64,000 nucleotides of DNA from Unio delphinus. Its lineage: Eukaryota > Mollusca > Bivalvia > Unionida > Unionidae. Where the stretch lies: NCBI GenBank assembly GCA_029339505.1, contig JAQISU010001235.1, forward strand, positions 40,354,815 through 40,418,814. Direction: 5' to 3'. The notes beneath the pieces were generated by a model, which saw nothing but the letters and a program-made list of their open reading frames with translations, was not told where the DNA came from and searched no databases. Below, in pieces: positions 12,396 to 24,162 of the stretch; positions within the stretch are counted from its first letter, which is position 1, and each line of letters opens with the position of its first letter. Made by a program: the position numbers and the translations under genes.

Positions 12396-13558
12396 ACCAT
12401 TGATGCTACGAGTGATGTTAAGGGTAAATGTGCAATATAGGTAGCTATACATTGTTTCACCTTTGCCTTGACTACATCAAAATATATCTTGATAATCGCT
12501 ATAGGTTTACCAGAGTATGGTTTCCCCCATTTCGAAGATTTCGGTCGCGCTTTTCGCGACAGCATCTATCAGATTTAAACACATTGAATGTCGACGTTAG
12601 ACGCTTTAAATTTTCCAGCTTGATTTGGAAAAATCACGAGCTCGTCTGAGTCGACGTCAACAACAATCCGGTTGGCAAGCTCTGTTAAATCCGTTAGATG
12701 GCAACCTGGTCAGATCCATATCCAGCCGAGTTACACCCAAAAACAAGTTTCCTGTACTACTAAGTGTTCTTTCTAAGTGACACTGTAAAATTAATGAGTA
12801 CCTAAGTGGTTCATGAATGTTCAAGTACAGACAATACTTTACAAATAAAATGTCCACATATTGGGCAGTCCAGCCAAGTTATCAGCACCATAATCAAATA
12901 AAACTGCGGTAGACGACTTTGTCGTCTATCTCAATAATAAACAACTTCATAAAAGTTGTAGATTCGTCAATATCTATTCGAGCCAAGACGTCGTAGGTTC
13001 TGTTGATGAAATCAGGTTAACAATCCAAGTTTCCCGTGTGCAGTGAGCGGGTGGGGCCTTTATCTCCGAGTTCACCGAGCATACAGATATTTCAGAAAAG
13101 AATACATGACTTTATTAAAAGAAGTAAATCATAGTTAGCTAATGCACGTTTGAGGTCACCTTCGATTCGTTCTTATAGCCTAAGACCTCTGATTGAAACT
13201 ATCCTGCGAATCATCCCTGGTAGTCGAAGATCTTTTACTTTTGCATTAGTCTTAAACAGCCTTTGTTTCAGAGCCATCCCGAATGCAGTTCCGACTGCTG
13301 CTAATGCAACCGTTTCTTTACGCGCGAGAGTCACATCCGCAAACAACGCTGGAATGTCCACGAAGAATGTAAATATTCCACAGTTCTTTTGCATTTATAT
13401 CAATGTTGACTTGGATAATTTTTATGTCACTGAGGTACTTTCTTGTTGAGCACATTAAGCTGATTACGTTGTGTTTGTGTCAACGACACCGAGTTACCTT
13501 TCAATTAACTTTTTCAGAGAAAACCTATGTGTGACCCTACAATCGTGTCGTATTGAGC
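12396..13558. other. unannotated sequence
   Basis: Overlapping short frames lie on both strands near 13150-13450, with no recognisable domain or splice context. Otherwise nothing is seen. Confidence 0.5.
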
Positions 13559-13591
13559 TCTTTATTATTTTTTTTTTTTTTTTTTTTTTTT

Positions 13592-13645
13592 GGAGGGGTC
13601 GTCTTACCGCTGATCTTTACAGACCATTTTAAGGGAAGGCCCTCC
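13592..13645 (-). other. 3' terminal hairpin of ORF1 unit B
   Basis: On the minus strand GGAGGG (13640-13645) pairs with the CCCTCC that touches the poly(A), enclosing a loop with the conserved GGTCTGYAAAGATCAG. It matches in position and loop the hairpin of unit A, while the stem sequence differs in a pairing-preserving way. Confidence 0.7.
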
Positions 13646-13745
13646 TGTTTTTTTTCTGAGGTGTTTGCTATGTGTTTGTTTTAATATATTTAGGTATTAG
13701 TCCCATCTCAAACAAATACCAATATATTTTTTTTTAAAAGGATTT

Positions 13746-15203
13746 TTAAATCAAACATTCGTCATATTTCAGATCATATTGTCGTCTAGGCCTTTCTTCC
13801 CTTTCTCTTCTTCTCTTTTCTTTCCTTCTTTCTCTCCTTCCTTTTTTGAGGATTTCTTCAGCTGTTAAATCTTCCACTATTGTTTTGTCGTTATAAATTT
13901 CTTCTTCCAATTGACCTATGTTGTCTTCATCACTCTCATTCGGTACCTTTCTTTCCTGTTTTTGTAACATATTCCTTTCTTCATTACTATTTCTTCTGTT
14001 ATTCAATTTCCGTTTCTTTTCGGGTGGTTCTCTTTCTCTTTGTATTTTGTTTGTTGTAGGTAAGGCTTAGTGATTTTGTTGTTCTGGACCTGTTGTTTTT
14101 TTGTTGTTCTGTTGTTTTTTGAGTCATAGCCTTTTGTTTTTCTGAACTTTTGGTATTAGTCTTACTTCTTTCTCCTGTTGTTTTTTGTTGTTCTGTTGTT
14201 TTCTGAGTCATGACTTTGTGACTGTCAGTTTTTTCTCCCTTTTGTTTTTCTGGGCATTTGGTATTAGTCTTACTTTTTTCTCCTGTTGTTTTTTGTTGTT
14301 CTGTTGTTTTTTTAGTCATGACTTCTGATTCTTGCCGATTTGCACTAGACTATGTGTTCTGTATTTCCAGTTCTTGTCTTTGTCTAGCTTTTCTCTCTCT
14401 GTTTTTTAAACGTTTTTTCCCTTGTTTTGTCATGTCTTGTTCTCCTTGAGGATTGGTACTATTTCCTTGTATTTGTTTTACTTCTGTTGTTTCGTTTTCT
14501 ATTTCTTGTTCCGCTAATATTGGTACGTCATTTCGTTCTTCTCTCATTCCTTGTAGTGTACATTTCCTTGGTGTGTGCCCTACATTTCCACATTTGTTAC
14601 ATTTCCTATGATGGATACAGCCCTTATACCATGTAGTTATTAGGAAGCCACGCAGGTAACATGCTCTTTTTATAGTTTGGAGTTTTGATCTTTCTTTTTC
14701 AAGGATTCTGTTTTCATTGTAGATGTTAAATCCAGGGACTGTTCCTAACCTCGAGTTCTCCACCTTGATGTTGAATTTTTCCTCTACCCATTTGACTACA
14801 ATTTCAAGTGGTACTTCCATGGGTATACCCTCAATATGGAGCTCCCCCGTTTGTTTTTTGATTTTTCTCATGATTGGTATTGGTTCTCTAACTATGGCTC
14901 TATGTCCCATTATTGTTGTTTCTCCGTATGGCATGGCCGGTGTATTCCCTCTATATCTAATGTTATATCCCCCTTTTGCATAATTGATTGAATATAATTT
15001 GGATAATAGATTCTTGTCCAACATTTGGAGACATATCAGTACAGATGTTGTACCTGGTATCCCTATTCATTTGAGTCTGGAAAGATTATTTGTTGGGTTC
15101 CTTCTCTGTATTTGCATTCAATGTAATCACCATCTTCCAATTGTACTCTCCTGGTTTTAAAATACTTCTGTAGGTTTGTCATTGTTCTTTTCGCTGACGC
15201 CAT
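13746..15203 (-). pseudogene. broken LINE ORF1 (unit B)
   Basis: A second copy of the ORF1 protein of unit A, about 60-70 percent similar by eye. Translation starts at ATG 15203, where MASAKRTM aligns with MSARRTM of unit A. The reading frame changes near 15060 and again near 14010, and a stop lies near 14350. Visible parts are the N-terminal LQKYFKTRRV block, the central KKQTGELHI block, a CCHC zinc knuckle (CNKCGNVGHTPRKC, near 14570-14615) and the basic C-terminal tail with LTAEEIL. The protein would bind element RNA. A repeated Thr/Gln/Lys-rich stretch at 14050-14310 is private to this copy. Confidence 0.85.
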
Positions 15204-15243
15204 TTTCTCTCGTGCTGTTCTTTTTTTTTTTTTTTTTTTTTTT

Positions 15244-15298
15244 GGAGAGGACTTCTTACCCTGATCTTTGCAGACCATTTTTAAGGTTCGGGCTCTCC
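15244..15298 (-). other. 3' terminal hairpin of ORF1 unit A
   Basis: On the minus strand GGAGAG (15293-15298) pairs with CTCTCC directly before the 23-base poly(A). The loop holds GGTCTGCAAAGATCAG. Compared with unit B, one stem pair changes from G-C to A-T on both sides. Confidence 0.7.
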
Positions 15299-15448
15299 AT
15301 TGATCTTAGTAGGATGTTATGCTATATTGTTTGTATAAAAGGTATATTTTTTTTGTTTTTTGGTTTGTTTTTTTATTATTATTTTATTTCGGTATTAGTC
15401 CCATCTCAAACTGATACCAATTTTTTTTTTCTTTATTTTTTTTTTATT

Positions 15449-16780
15449 TTATTCTAGTGTTTCATCAAAGTATAAGGCCTCCATCATTAGTCTGTCTGCG
15501 TCTCTCCGTCTTCTTCTTTTTTCTTTTCGTCTCTCTTTCTTTCCCATTTCCAGTATCTGCTCGGCTGTTAAGTCTTGTTCTATGTTTTCCATTTCATTTG
15601 TTGTACTGTTCTCTTCAAATATGTGTGTTGTTTTTATCCTCTTGGCTTGTTGTTTTATTCTTTGTTCTTTTTCTGGATTGGGTTTCTTGATTACTGGTCC
15701 CACTTCAACCCTGCAAATTTCGCTGTTCGTATTCGCTTTGAGTTTTCCGTCTGTGTCCGATATTCTTATTATGTGTTCTGAAGTAGTGTTGTTTTCTTCC
15801 CTATCTTTTTCTATTTCATTTGGAGTTTGCCTTCTTGTGGTTATTTGGTTTCCCTGCAGTTGTTGACAAGTGGTATCGTGTCCCCCCTCAATCCTGCACA
15901 TTCTGCTCGAATTATCTTTAAGGTTTCCATCTGTGGTGTTTTTTCTTATTGATTGTTCTGAGGTAGTTTTGTTTTCTGCCATCTGGTGTTCTGGTTGTTT
16001 TTGTTGTTGTTGTTGTAGTTGTTTTGTCTTCGTACCTCTTTTGGTTATTTGGTTTTCTTGCAATTGTTGTCTGTTGCTACTTTGTCCTGGATTTGTTGTT
16101 GTTGTTTGCGTAATGGGTATTGCTTGTGTCCCCATAATACATTTCTTTGGGGTATGACCCTTCTCTCCACATTTGTTACATTTTCTGTGGTATATGCAAC
16201 CTTTGTACCAGGTTGTTACTAGGAAACCATGTATGAAGCAAGTTCTTTTGATTAAGGGTAATTTTGTTCGTTCTATTTCCAAAATCCTAGTTTCATTAAT
16301 AACATTAAATCCTGGTATTTGTCCCATCCTTGATTTTTCCACTTTTATTCCATATTTCTCCTCCACACGTTGTACAACAATCTCTGTTGGTATTTCTATT
16401 GGTATACCTGTTATGTGTAGTTCTCCTGTTTGCTTTTTGATTCTTCTCAGGATTGGATCTGGACTCTTGATAATAGCTCTATGGTCACAAATTATGGTCT
16501 CTCCGTGTGGTAAAGTAGGTGTGTCTTCCTTATAGCGTATAAGATAGCTATTTCTTCCATAATTGATAGAGTGTACATTTGCCAATAGCCTCTCGTCGAG
16601 TATCTTTAGATGTACAAGTAATGATGTTACACTTGGCCTTCCCGCTCCGCTGATATCTGGGAATAAAACTTCATGTGTCCCATGTTTATAGTTACATTCT
16701 ATATATTCTTCACCATTTAGTTCAACTCGCCGTGTTTTGAAGTACTTCTGTAAATGTAACATGGTTCTCCTTGCCGACAT
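15449..16780 (-). CDS. LINE ORF1 protein with CCHC zinc knuckle (unit A)
   Basis: An intact 443-codon frame. The start ATG at 16780 follows GAACAGCACGAGAG and GGGAAAAA, matching the start context of unit B. Residues 1-20 carry LQKYFKTRRVE. A conserved middle part (about 100-190) has KKQTGELHITGIPIE and VEEKYGIKVEKSRM, resembling an RNA-binding fold. A retroviral-type CCHC knuckle, CNKCGEKGHTPKKC, sits near residue 200. The rest is a Gln/Thr/Asn-rich linker ending in LTAEQILEMGKKERRKEK and a basic tail. By family knowledge such proteins coat LINE RNA in a ribonucleoprotein. No ORF2 follows: about 150 bases after the stop come the 3' hairpin and poly(A). Tx1/L1-like ORF1 is the best fit; the exact clade is not determined. 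Confidence 0.85.
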   Translation of the reverse strand: MSARRTMLHLQKYFKTRRVELNGEEYIECNYKHGTHEVLFPDISGAGRPSVTSLLVHLKILDERLLANVHSINYGRNSYLIRYKEDTPTLPHGETIICDHRAIIKSPDPILRRIKKQTGELHITGIPIEIPTEIVVQRVEEKYGIKVEKSRMGQIPGFNVINETRILEIERTKLPLIKRTCFIHGFLVTTWYKGCIYHRKCNKCGEKGHTPKKCIMGTQAIPITQTTTTNPGQSSNRQQLQENQITKRGTKTKQLQQQQQKQPEHQMAENKTTSEQSIRKNTTDGNLKDNSSRMCRIEGGHDTTCQQLQGNQITTRRQTPNEIEKDREENNTTSEHIIRISDTDGKLKANTNSEICRVEVGPVIKKPNPEKEQRIKQQAKRIKTTHIFEENSTTNEMENIEQDLTAEQILEMGKKERRKEKRRRRRDADRLMMEALYFDETLE

Positions 16781-16947
16781 TTTTTCCCGTGCTCTCGTGC
16801 TGTTCGTGCTTAAAAATAACTCACTTGTTTGTTTGGTAATTTCCTTTTTTCTTTAGTTAGTTTTTTCCTTTTAGTATTTCATCATCTATTTGGTTGTATT
16901 TCCAAGCAAAACGGCCGCACCTACATCTTTTCTGTAGTGGTGCTTTC

Positions 16948-17042
16948 TCCGGTGGATTTCCTAGCCGTTTGCTTGGTCCTTGCCATTTTTTGTGATTGTG
17001 ATAGACACTAACTCCACGTCTCAACTGCACAACTGTGCAGTG
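16948..17042 (-). pseudogene. histone H3 5' fragment (leader plus first 13 codons)
   Basis: On the minus strand ATG at 16986 opens MARTKQTARKSTG, the exact N-terminus of histone H3 including K4, K9 and S10. After Gly12 the sequence leaves H3 (an apparent two-base loss in GGAGGC), reads ESTTTEKM and stops. Upstream, 17042-16987 resembles a short mRNA leader ending CACAATCACAAAAA, and contains the near-perfect hairpin CTGCACAGTTGTGCAG. It abuts the putative 13-bp target duplication at 17043-17055. It is either host H3 mRNA captured at the 5' end of the retroposon or a truncated H3 gene into which the LINE landed. Confidence 0.8.
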
Positions 17043-17055
17043 TCTTTATTATTTT

Positions 17056-19309
17056 CGGACGGTCTGTTTGGTTAAGACCAGTCCTAACTTCGTTGTAGGA
17101 CAATATTTTTTATAATAAAAAACCACAACAGCTTTATTTACTATGTTACAACTTTACGAGTTCTCGAAAGGCGTGACAAGAAATTTCATTTTTCCACCTG
17201 GCCTTGTCAGAGAGGATCACAACTGAAGCATTGAAATATCTGTAGCCTCGGGCTGAAGCTACACATACACGTCGACACCAACCCGATGCAAAATAGCCAG
17301 GTTTTAAAATAAAAAGATAAATCTGGTACAACGTACGAAATTACATGTATAACCGCAGATTGTGATATACATGTGCCAGTTGATTGTCTGTGAAATTAAA
17401 TAAGATTCCTTCAACGGGTTTCTGATAACCGTTCAATGGTTCTTGGTGATTATCTCGACTCGTGTTACATCAGGTTGTGTTAATGATTTTGTGGGATTTA
17501 GATAAATTGCAAAGGTATATCATGATGGGTAATGTTGTGGGATTTGTCAAGACATCTGGGTAAGTAAGGTGTGTGGGAATTAGGTCAACTGGCACGGTAC
17601 ATTAGGGTTGTTGAGTGCGTAATCTGTGTAGAATTTAAGAGAACTGGATGGTACACGTTCGTGAATATCAAAATTATAAATGAAATATAGTTTGTTTTAC
17701 CCCAGCTTACAAACAACATTTTTACAACAAATTATTTCACTTATGACTTGCTTTGCTTACTGATTTTAAAAACATGTATCCAAGCTAAATGTAAGAAGAT
17801 CACTCAGTAATGCATGTATTGGAAGGGGTGGGGGTGGGAGAGCGAAATCCATGACATGATACTTGTACTTAGCATTATTGAAAAGCTGAAGATTTTACCA
17901 TTTAATTACCATTTAATTACAAACTTCAGTATAATTTGCATTAAAATGCGTAGTACAATTTCACGAGAAAGGGATTAATGAAACCATGCTATAATTGGGA
18001 ATGCATTATCAAAAATATGTATCATTTACATCTATTTATCTGTCTCTATAATTAGACATGTGTAGGAGTACTTATTCATGACATATGTATGAGATTAGAC
18101 GTTTTCTTCAAAACGAATACATTTTGTAATATATTATATCGCTGCCTAATAATATACAATGGTCATTGTGATCAGTATAAATTTATGTTCACACGCCACA
18201 AAATTTAGGTTCATTTCTTGATTATTTCTTTCAGCTGCAATTAATGACTAGTAATGATTTTTGCATATTTAGTAGCATTTAGAAGGCCATCCCCATCCAC
18301 TATAGAGCGGGAAATAGAACGATTGACATCTGCTGGGTCCTCTACAAGTGATAAGTACTGAGGGAAAACAATGTACAAGTATTACAGATGTTGACTTGTA
18401 TTTATATCTTATTGAGTAAGTTAATTATACACGGTATTCATGAATTTAATTATAATCTAAGGTAATAGAACTGTTTTATGTTATAAAATGGTGGGTAATT
18501 TTGCAGCACTAAAAATGCGTTTTGCAGCGTCTAAAAACGATTATGTTTCAATGCATATTAGACGCATTGGTGTGTTGTAACTTCAGTTCATATTAGTCTT
18601 GTCATCTTGTAGACAGTATAAATAATATTGTTTACTAATAAGGTCACACACATTAAAATTTGTTAGGAAATGGAAAATTATGACATGAAACAAAATTATT
18701 TGTTGCTTAGACACTGTTATTGCTGAATATAATGATATGTAATTAGTTAAATTGTAGGCTATGAAACATACTGTACAATACTTAATTGTACATATAAACA
18801 ATATTTACACAGGAATTTTTTTTAATTAGTGTGTCTACTATGTTTATTATTCCAATGGGTTTTCTTTTCCTTTCTTAGGTAAATAATTGTCTTCTCTAAG
18901 TCTGACGCCAAAACCATATTCATTAAATGCAAACTTTACAGACACCAGTAGTGAAACACCGCGTACAGGGAATAAAACATACAGCATTCCATTGACAGTA
19001 GGTTTTATTTCTTTTCAAATAAATCGTGCAAAAAGCATATATTTCATTTCGTGAATACTTTCCATTGTTAAATCCATGTTCACTGTACATATCTTTAGAT
19101 GAAGTTAATAGTAATGATTACCATCTTTCAAACAGATGTTTATGGTATCATAGATGTCTTACAGATTTCAGTGTTCCTATGAAACTGGACACACTTATTG
19201 AGAATAACTAGGAGTAGCTAGAAACGTTAAGTTATTACACAAGGCCCAGACATAGACTATACAGAAGAAATTACTGTCATGTGATTCAATGGAGGAACTA
19301 GAGTGCGTT
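17056..19309. other. unannotated AT-rich sequence
   Basis: Several short frames, none with a recognisable domain; no tandem repeat and no terminal repeats seen. Confidence 0.6.
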
Positions 19310-19320
19310 TGCCAGAGGTT

Positions 19321-19564
19321 TGTTGTTGTTGTAGGGCTTAACGCCATTTTTCAGCACACGATAATCTATACATGCCGGCCAGTATTAGTGGTGGAGGAAG
19401 AACCCGGATAAACCCGCGGAAAGAAACACCGACCCGCTACTGGCAAGCTTTCTCACATACCACATTGGTCGAATCATAGACTTGAACCTACGCAGACAGA
19501 GGTAATAAGATGGCAGTGATCCGTAACGGAGAGCGCTTTAGACCACTCTGCCACTCGGGGCCCC
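19321..19564 (-). mobile_element. tRNA-derived SINE, copy 2
   Basis: Same family and strand as 7846-8091. The head at 19564 reads GGGGCCCCGAGTGGCAGAGTGG; the tail contains GGCGTTAAGCCC followed by AACAACAACAA. It is flanked by an 11-bp duplication, TGCCAGAGGTT (19310-19320 and 19565-19575). Confidence 0.92.
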
Positions 19565-19575
19565 TGCCAGAGGTT

Positions 19576-20612
19576 GGAGAAAAATCCCAAATTATCCAAG
19601 AAGATGGTAATTTCGGGATCATATTTTCTAAAAGAAAACTGTTATTATGTCTATATCCTTTATTTGCTGATGAAAACTTCAATATGCATATCGTACACGT
19701 GTTGGGGCGCCTGCATAATTATTTTCCGTGGGGTGGGGGACAGGTTGTGGTCAGCTATTAAGTTTTACGGATGTAATCCAGAACATGTTTAGAGATTAAC
19801 ATATACAGGTATTTTACTACAATATACACTGTTATATACTTTTAGGCTATTTTAATTCAATCGTAGAGTCCATGTCATTCATGAAGTTAAATGATTCACG
19901 TTGGTTAATTTATTTAATAATTGCTCTTAGTACAATGTGTTGCATAGCTGGTATTGGCATATTGTTTCAAGTTTGAGCAAACAAACTTGCATGCAAAACC
20001 ATGGCAAAACAGAAATATATTAAAGATTCTTGTCACATTATTATTATCATCAGATTTTTAAATGAATGGTTAAATTACTACCATTTATTAAGACCCATAC
20101 TGCAATAATATGTATATGAAAGAACTGGAGACCACATTTCAAAGTACGTGTTTTATAAATACTCCGTAGATTATTGCTGGCATTTAGAAAAATGCTATGC
20201 GTTCTTTATTGTGAAACTTGTTTTAAAACATTGTGTTACTCTTGCAGAAGCCTGCTTGAAAAATAATGAAAAAACAAATGAAATCGAAGAGGCCATATCG
20301 GAGACCCGCAACTATGTATCCGACCAATGCGGAGGGATAAAGTACATGTCTAGCCATTTGACTCTTATTTTATCAATATTGGATTCAGTTTTGTCTTTAA
20401 AAGCATGGTATTTGCAAAGCGGATGAATCTCTAAATTGATAACAAAGTCAGCTTTTCATAGTTCCCAGGACTAGCAAAGCTTGAGTACAGCTAACAATTT
20501 ACACCCATCTTGTCTGATCGGGCAAGCGCTTCCACTTAGAATGTTTATTCACATAAAAATATTTGAACAAAATAAATTCAGCTTTGCGTAAATTGATTTC
20601 ACCATCCACTTA
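19576..20612. other. unannotated sequence, possible lone exon
   Basis: Mostly featureless. At 20232-20340 a pyrimidine-rich acceptor ending CTCTTGCAG precedes an open stretch encoding EACLKNNEKTNEIEEAISE, with a GTACAT donor candidate after it. No neighbouring exon was found, so it is left unannotated. Confidence 0.35.
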
Positions 20613-20806
20613 GTCGTTAAATTTTGACTCATTAAATTCTGACACTGGCCGTTAAATTCAAACTTGGCTTTTAAATTTAGACTTTCCCGCCGTTAAATTC
20701 AGATTTGGCCGTTAGATTCTGCAGACCTAGCTGTTATTCAGATTTGCCGTTAGATTCAGACTTGGCTTTTAGATTCAGGCTTTGCTGTTGGATTCAGACT
20801 TTCTAG
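20613..20806 (+). repeat. degenerate ~20-bp minisatellite
   Basis: About ten irregular copies of GCCGTTAAATTCAGACTTG with A/G and length variation. Confidence 0.8.
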
Positions 20807-21479
20807 TTATACATGTTTAAGAAATGTTATGATACTCAATACCACAAATGGTTCAAGAAATTGCATCCCAGATTGTTTTGAGCTGGTATGACGTATAACT
20901 CGACGAATAGACGTTCTCTGCAAGAAACGAAACAAATTAGTAAAATATTCGTATCAGGATTTCTCATATTAAGTCGTAAAGATAGATAAAATTAACCTGA
21001 TGATGTAACGAAACAAATATTACCGTGATGTTTGCCTACATCAAGTAAATGGTGCCACGACATCAAAGGATCATATACTTATGTTTATGTTGGAGGTCTT
21101 TTTTAGCGACAGGCACACTATATAGAGATCCTCTCGAATATGGTGTACGCTTTTATTGTTTCCGATGTAATGTTTAAGCCCGGTTATTTACATCCGTTTT
21201 TTTTTTCTAAATTATAAAACACTACCGTTAGTTCTGCTACGTTCTGTGCGATTATTGCTCTTCCGTAATCGTTTTTATTATCTTCATTTAAAAACACAGG
21301 TACTTTTTGATAATGTCATATTTTACGACCTTATGGTCTTAAACTAAGTTACATCAAAGAGCGAAAACCATAAAGTTTTGTAAAATTCAAGATATAATTC
21401 ATTTCCCTATAATACAAAGTAAAAATCTAGGAAGAACTTACAGAATTGTGAATTAAATCACAAAAAGTCTTACAAGTTA
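20807..21479. other. unannotated sequence
   Basis: No ORF or repeat recognised. Confidence 0.6.
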
Positions 21480-22245
<766 letters not shown>

Positions 22246-22260
22246 TTCAGTTTGTGTGTG

Positions 22261-22263
<3 letters not shown>

Positions 22264-22328
<65 letters not shown>
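22264..22328. repeat. (GA)n microsatellite
   Basis: An uninterrupted GA run of about 32 repeats. Confidence 0.98.
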
Positions 22329-22329
<1 letters not shown>

Positions 22330-23016
22330 ATCATCGTTCAGATGTTATGTTACGTTTGGCTTATCGATAAATTTTCACACGTAAAGACAATGTCTCCAAA
22401 TTGCTGATAAAACCGTGTTGTACGTGTATAGGTTGCGTGTACGGTCCAAATGTTAGTACTTGAAACTGCGAAAATATATTTCTAACTACATATTGTATTT
22501 CTCTGGTTGCGATAAGAAAGTATGTTTTTTTTCCTTCTTCCTCCTTTGCTGTCTTTTGATGAAAATAGATTTGGAAAGATTAAAACGGATCAAGTATACT
22601 AGTATACTAAAGCATAAAATAATCGGTCTGGTGTCTCCTACTTTGTCTAGCGAAACGTGCTGGTATATAAAGGTATTGATGTACTTCTTAAAATCATGAA
22701 CATATCTTATTACAAACTAAACGTGCTGTTGATTTGACCGAGATAACATTGACTCTTTTCTCTTCCTGCTACAGTTTTTTATTATTATTATGAAACATAA
22801 AAACAGCGGATTTATGTAACAAGGATAAATTATACTATAATAATAAAAATAAAAACGAATTAAGAGGCATTTCACAAATTGGATAGAAAAATATTTCGTA
22901 CGGTACAAGTTTTAAGCTTATTTAACCCAAGAGAAATGCTTCCTTTCAAAATGCAAATGTGTATCATATCAATATGATACAAAAAATCACCGTATCCTTC
23001 ACACTTAATGTGATAG

Positions 23017-23310
23017 CTATCACGGTCCATACACGATGTTTTCCCTGGCCGTTCTGTAACTTGGAACTCTGTAAACAAAATCTTAGATCGAGGAAAAGCC
23101 TGGTTTGAGCGTCGGGTTAAAGAATCGATCCACAACCGTGCGGACAAACCGACGCAGAACAGACGCAGGGACCTTTAAAACCTGCTGCATATGTAGGACA
23201 ATCTGTTCTGTAAATATCGCTCACCATTCTATCGTTTGATGTTATCAAACATGTGCAGATTAAATCAATCTGCTGACGAAGACCTTAGTGTAATGCTGAA
23301 AGCTTCAGGT
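23017..23310 (+). pseudogene. GIY-YIG/Penelope-type retroelement C-terminal relic
   Basis: The plus frame at 23077-23175 reads KILDRGKAWFERRVKESIHN followed by RADKPTQNRR, then stops. This matches the familiar end of GIY-YIG nuclease domains in Penelope-like and related retroelement proteins (a W-x-E-R-R-V-K-E-A-I block followed by K-P-x-L-N-R). A trailing GACGAAGACCTTAGTG-type stretch near 23276 is also reminiscent of their 3' ends. No reverse transcriptase part is present upstream, so it is a 5'-truncated dead fragment. The family assignment rests on motif memory only. Confidence 0.5.
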
Positions 23311-24154
23311 TAGAGTTCTCTCTACTGTTTCTGTACTGTATATGATTGAACAGTTAAAACATTTTCAAATATGAATAATAAATCTACATTTAGGTTTTGA
23401 TCGAAGAATGAACAAGTAATACTTATTTTCAGTTCCATTACCGTATGTATTTACTTTTAAGTCAAATCCAAGTGCAAACTGCACATCCCCAGATCTGCTG
23501 TCACATAGTGCACCTGTCGATCTGGATGTATGAAGTTTATTAGTAGCAGTCAGTAAAACAAAACCCAATATATACTCTGGTATGTATGCGCATTATGCGA
23601 CAAAAGATCAGAGTATATGATGTTTTAATTTAGATATGACTGAAATGCGAATCTATACGACACGAGTACAATCATTGAAAACTTCTGATTCCTGTGTACA
23701 TTTTCATACACGTAATATCAAGTTATTTATCTTCTCTTTGGCAACTCAAGACTAAAGCTATCATAAGGAACACAACACAAGACATAAAGGGTTCAAAAGG
23801 GCTTCAAGGGCTATATTTCTCCTAATAACTCGTGACCAAAGCAACTGTTTTCACAGCTTGTAATGTAACATTTAAATTTGCCTTATGTTGCCATATTTCC
23901 ATGGACTTCAGAATCACACACTGTAGCGTGTACTTATCAGTCATTTTCACAAATTATTTTTGCGACTTTGATATTAGCTATTTTATTTTCACGTGAAGTC
24001 AGTTTGTTGATAGGTTTATTAATGTCTCAACATCACTTTAGATAATAGTGTTGTGCTGCCTCAATGAAATTAATGTTATTAATATATTTTAATTGGATAA
24101 CTTGTTAGTTTCATCTGTTCTAATTTGGAAAATGTTCTATGATAGGCAACGGTA
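23311..24154. other. unannotated sequence
   Basis: Nothing recognised on either strand. Confidence 0.6.
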
Positions 24155-24162
24155 CGATACAT

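Larger units (their letters stand above)
13572..17042 (-). mobile_element. LINE ORF1-only tandem dimer retroposon
   Basis: Read on the minus strand: a histone H3-like leader (from 17042), ORF1 unit A, 3' hairpin, poly(A) (T-run 15221-15243), then immediately ORF1 unit B, 3' hairpin and poly(A) (T-run from about 13568). Unit B starts at GAACAGCACGAGAG (15207-15220); the same 14-mer precedes the ORF of unit A at 16792-16805. TCTTTATTATTTT is found at 13559-13571 and again at 17043-17055, so the composite is flanked by an apparent 13-bp target duplication whose minus-strand form starts AAAA, as expected for L1-type priming. The last four bases cannot be separated from the poly(A). No ORF2 is present, so mobilisation would have been in trans. 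Confidence 0.75.

Noticed and set aside
20148..20426. Possible cysteine-containing exon after a good 3' splice acceptor
   Set aside because: No partner exon, domain or start found within reach; one acceptor and 35 residues are not enough.
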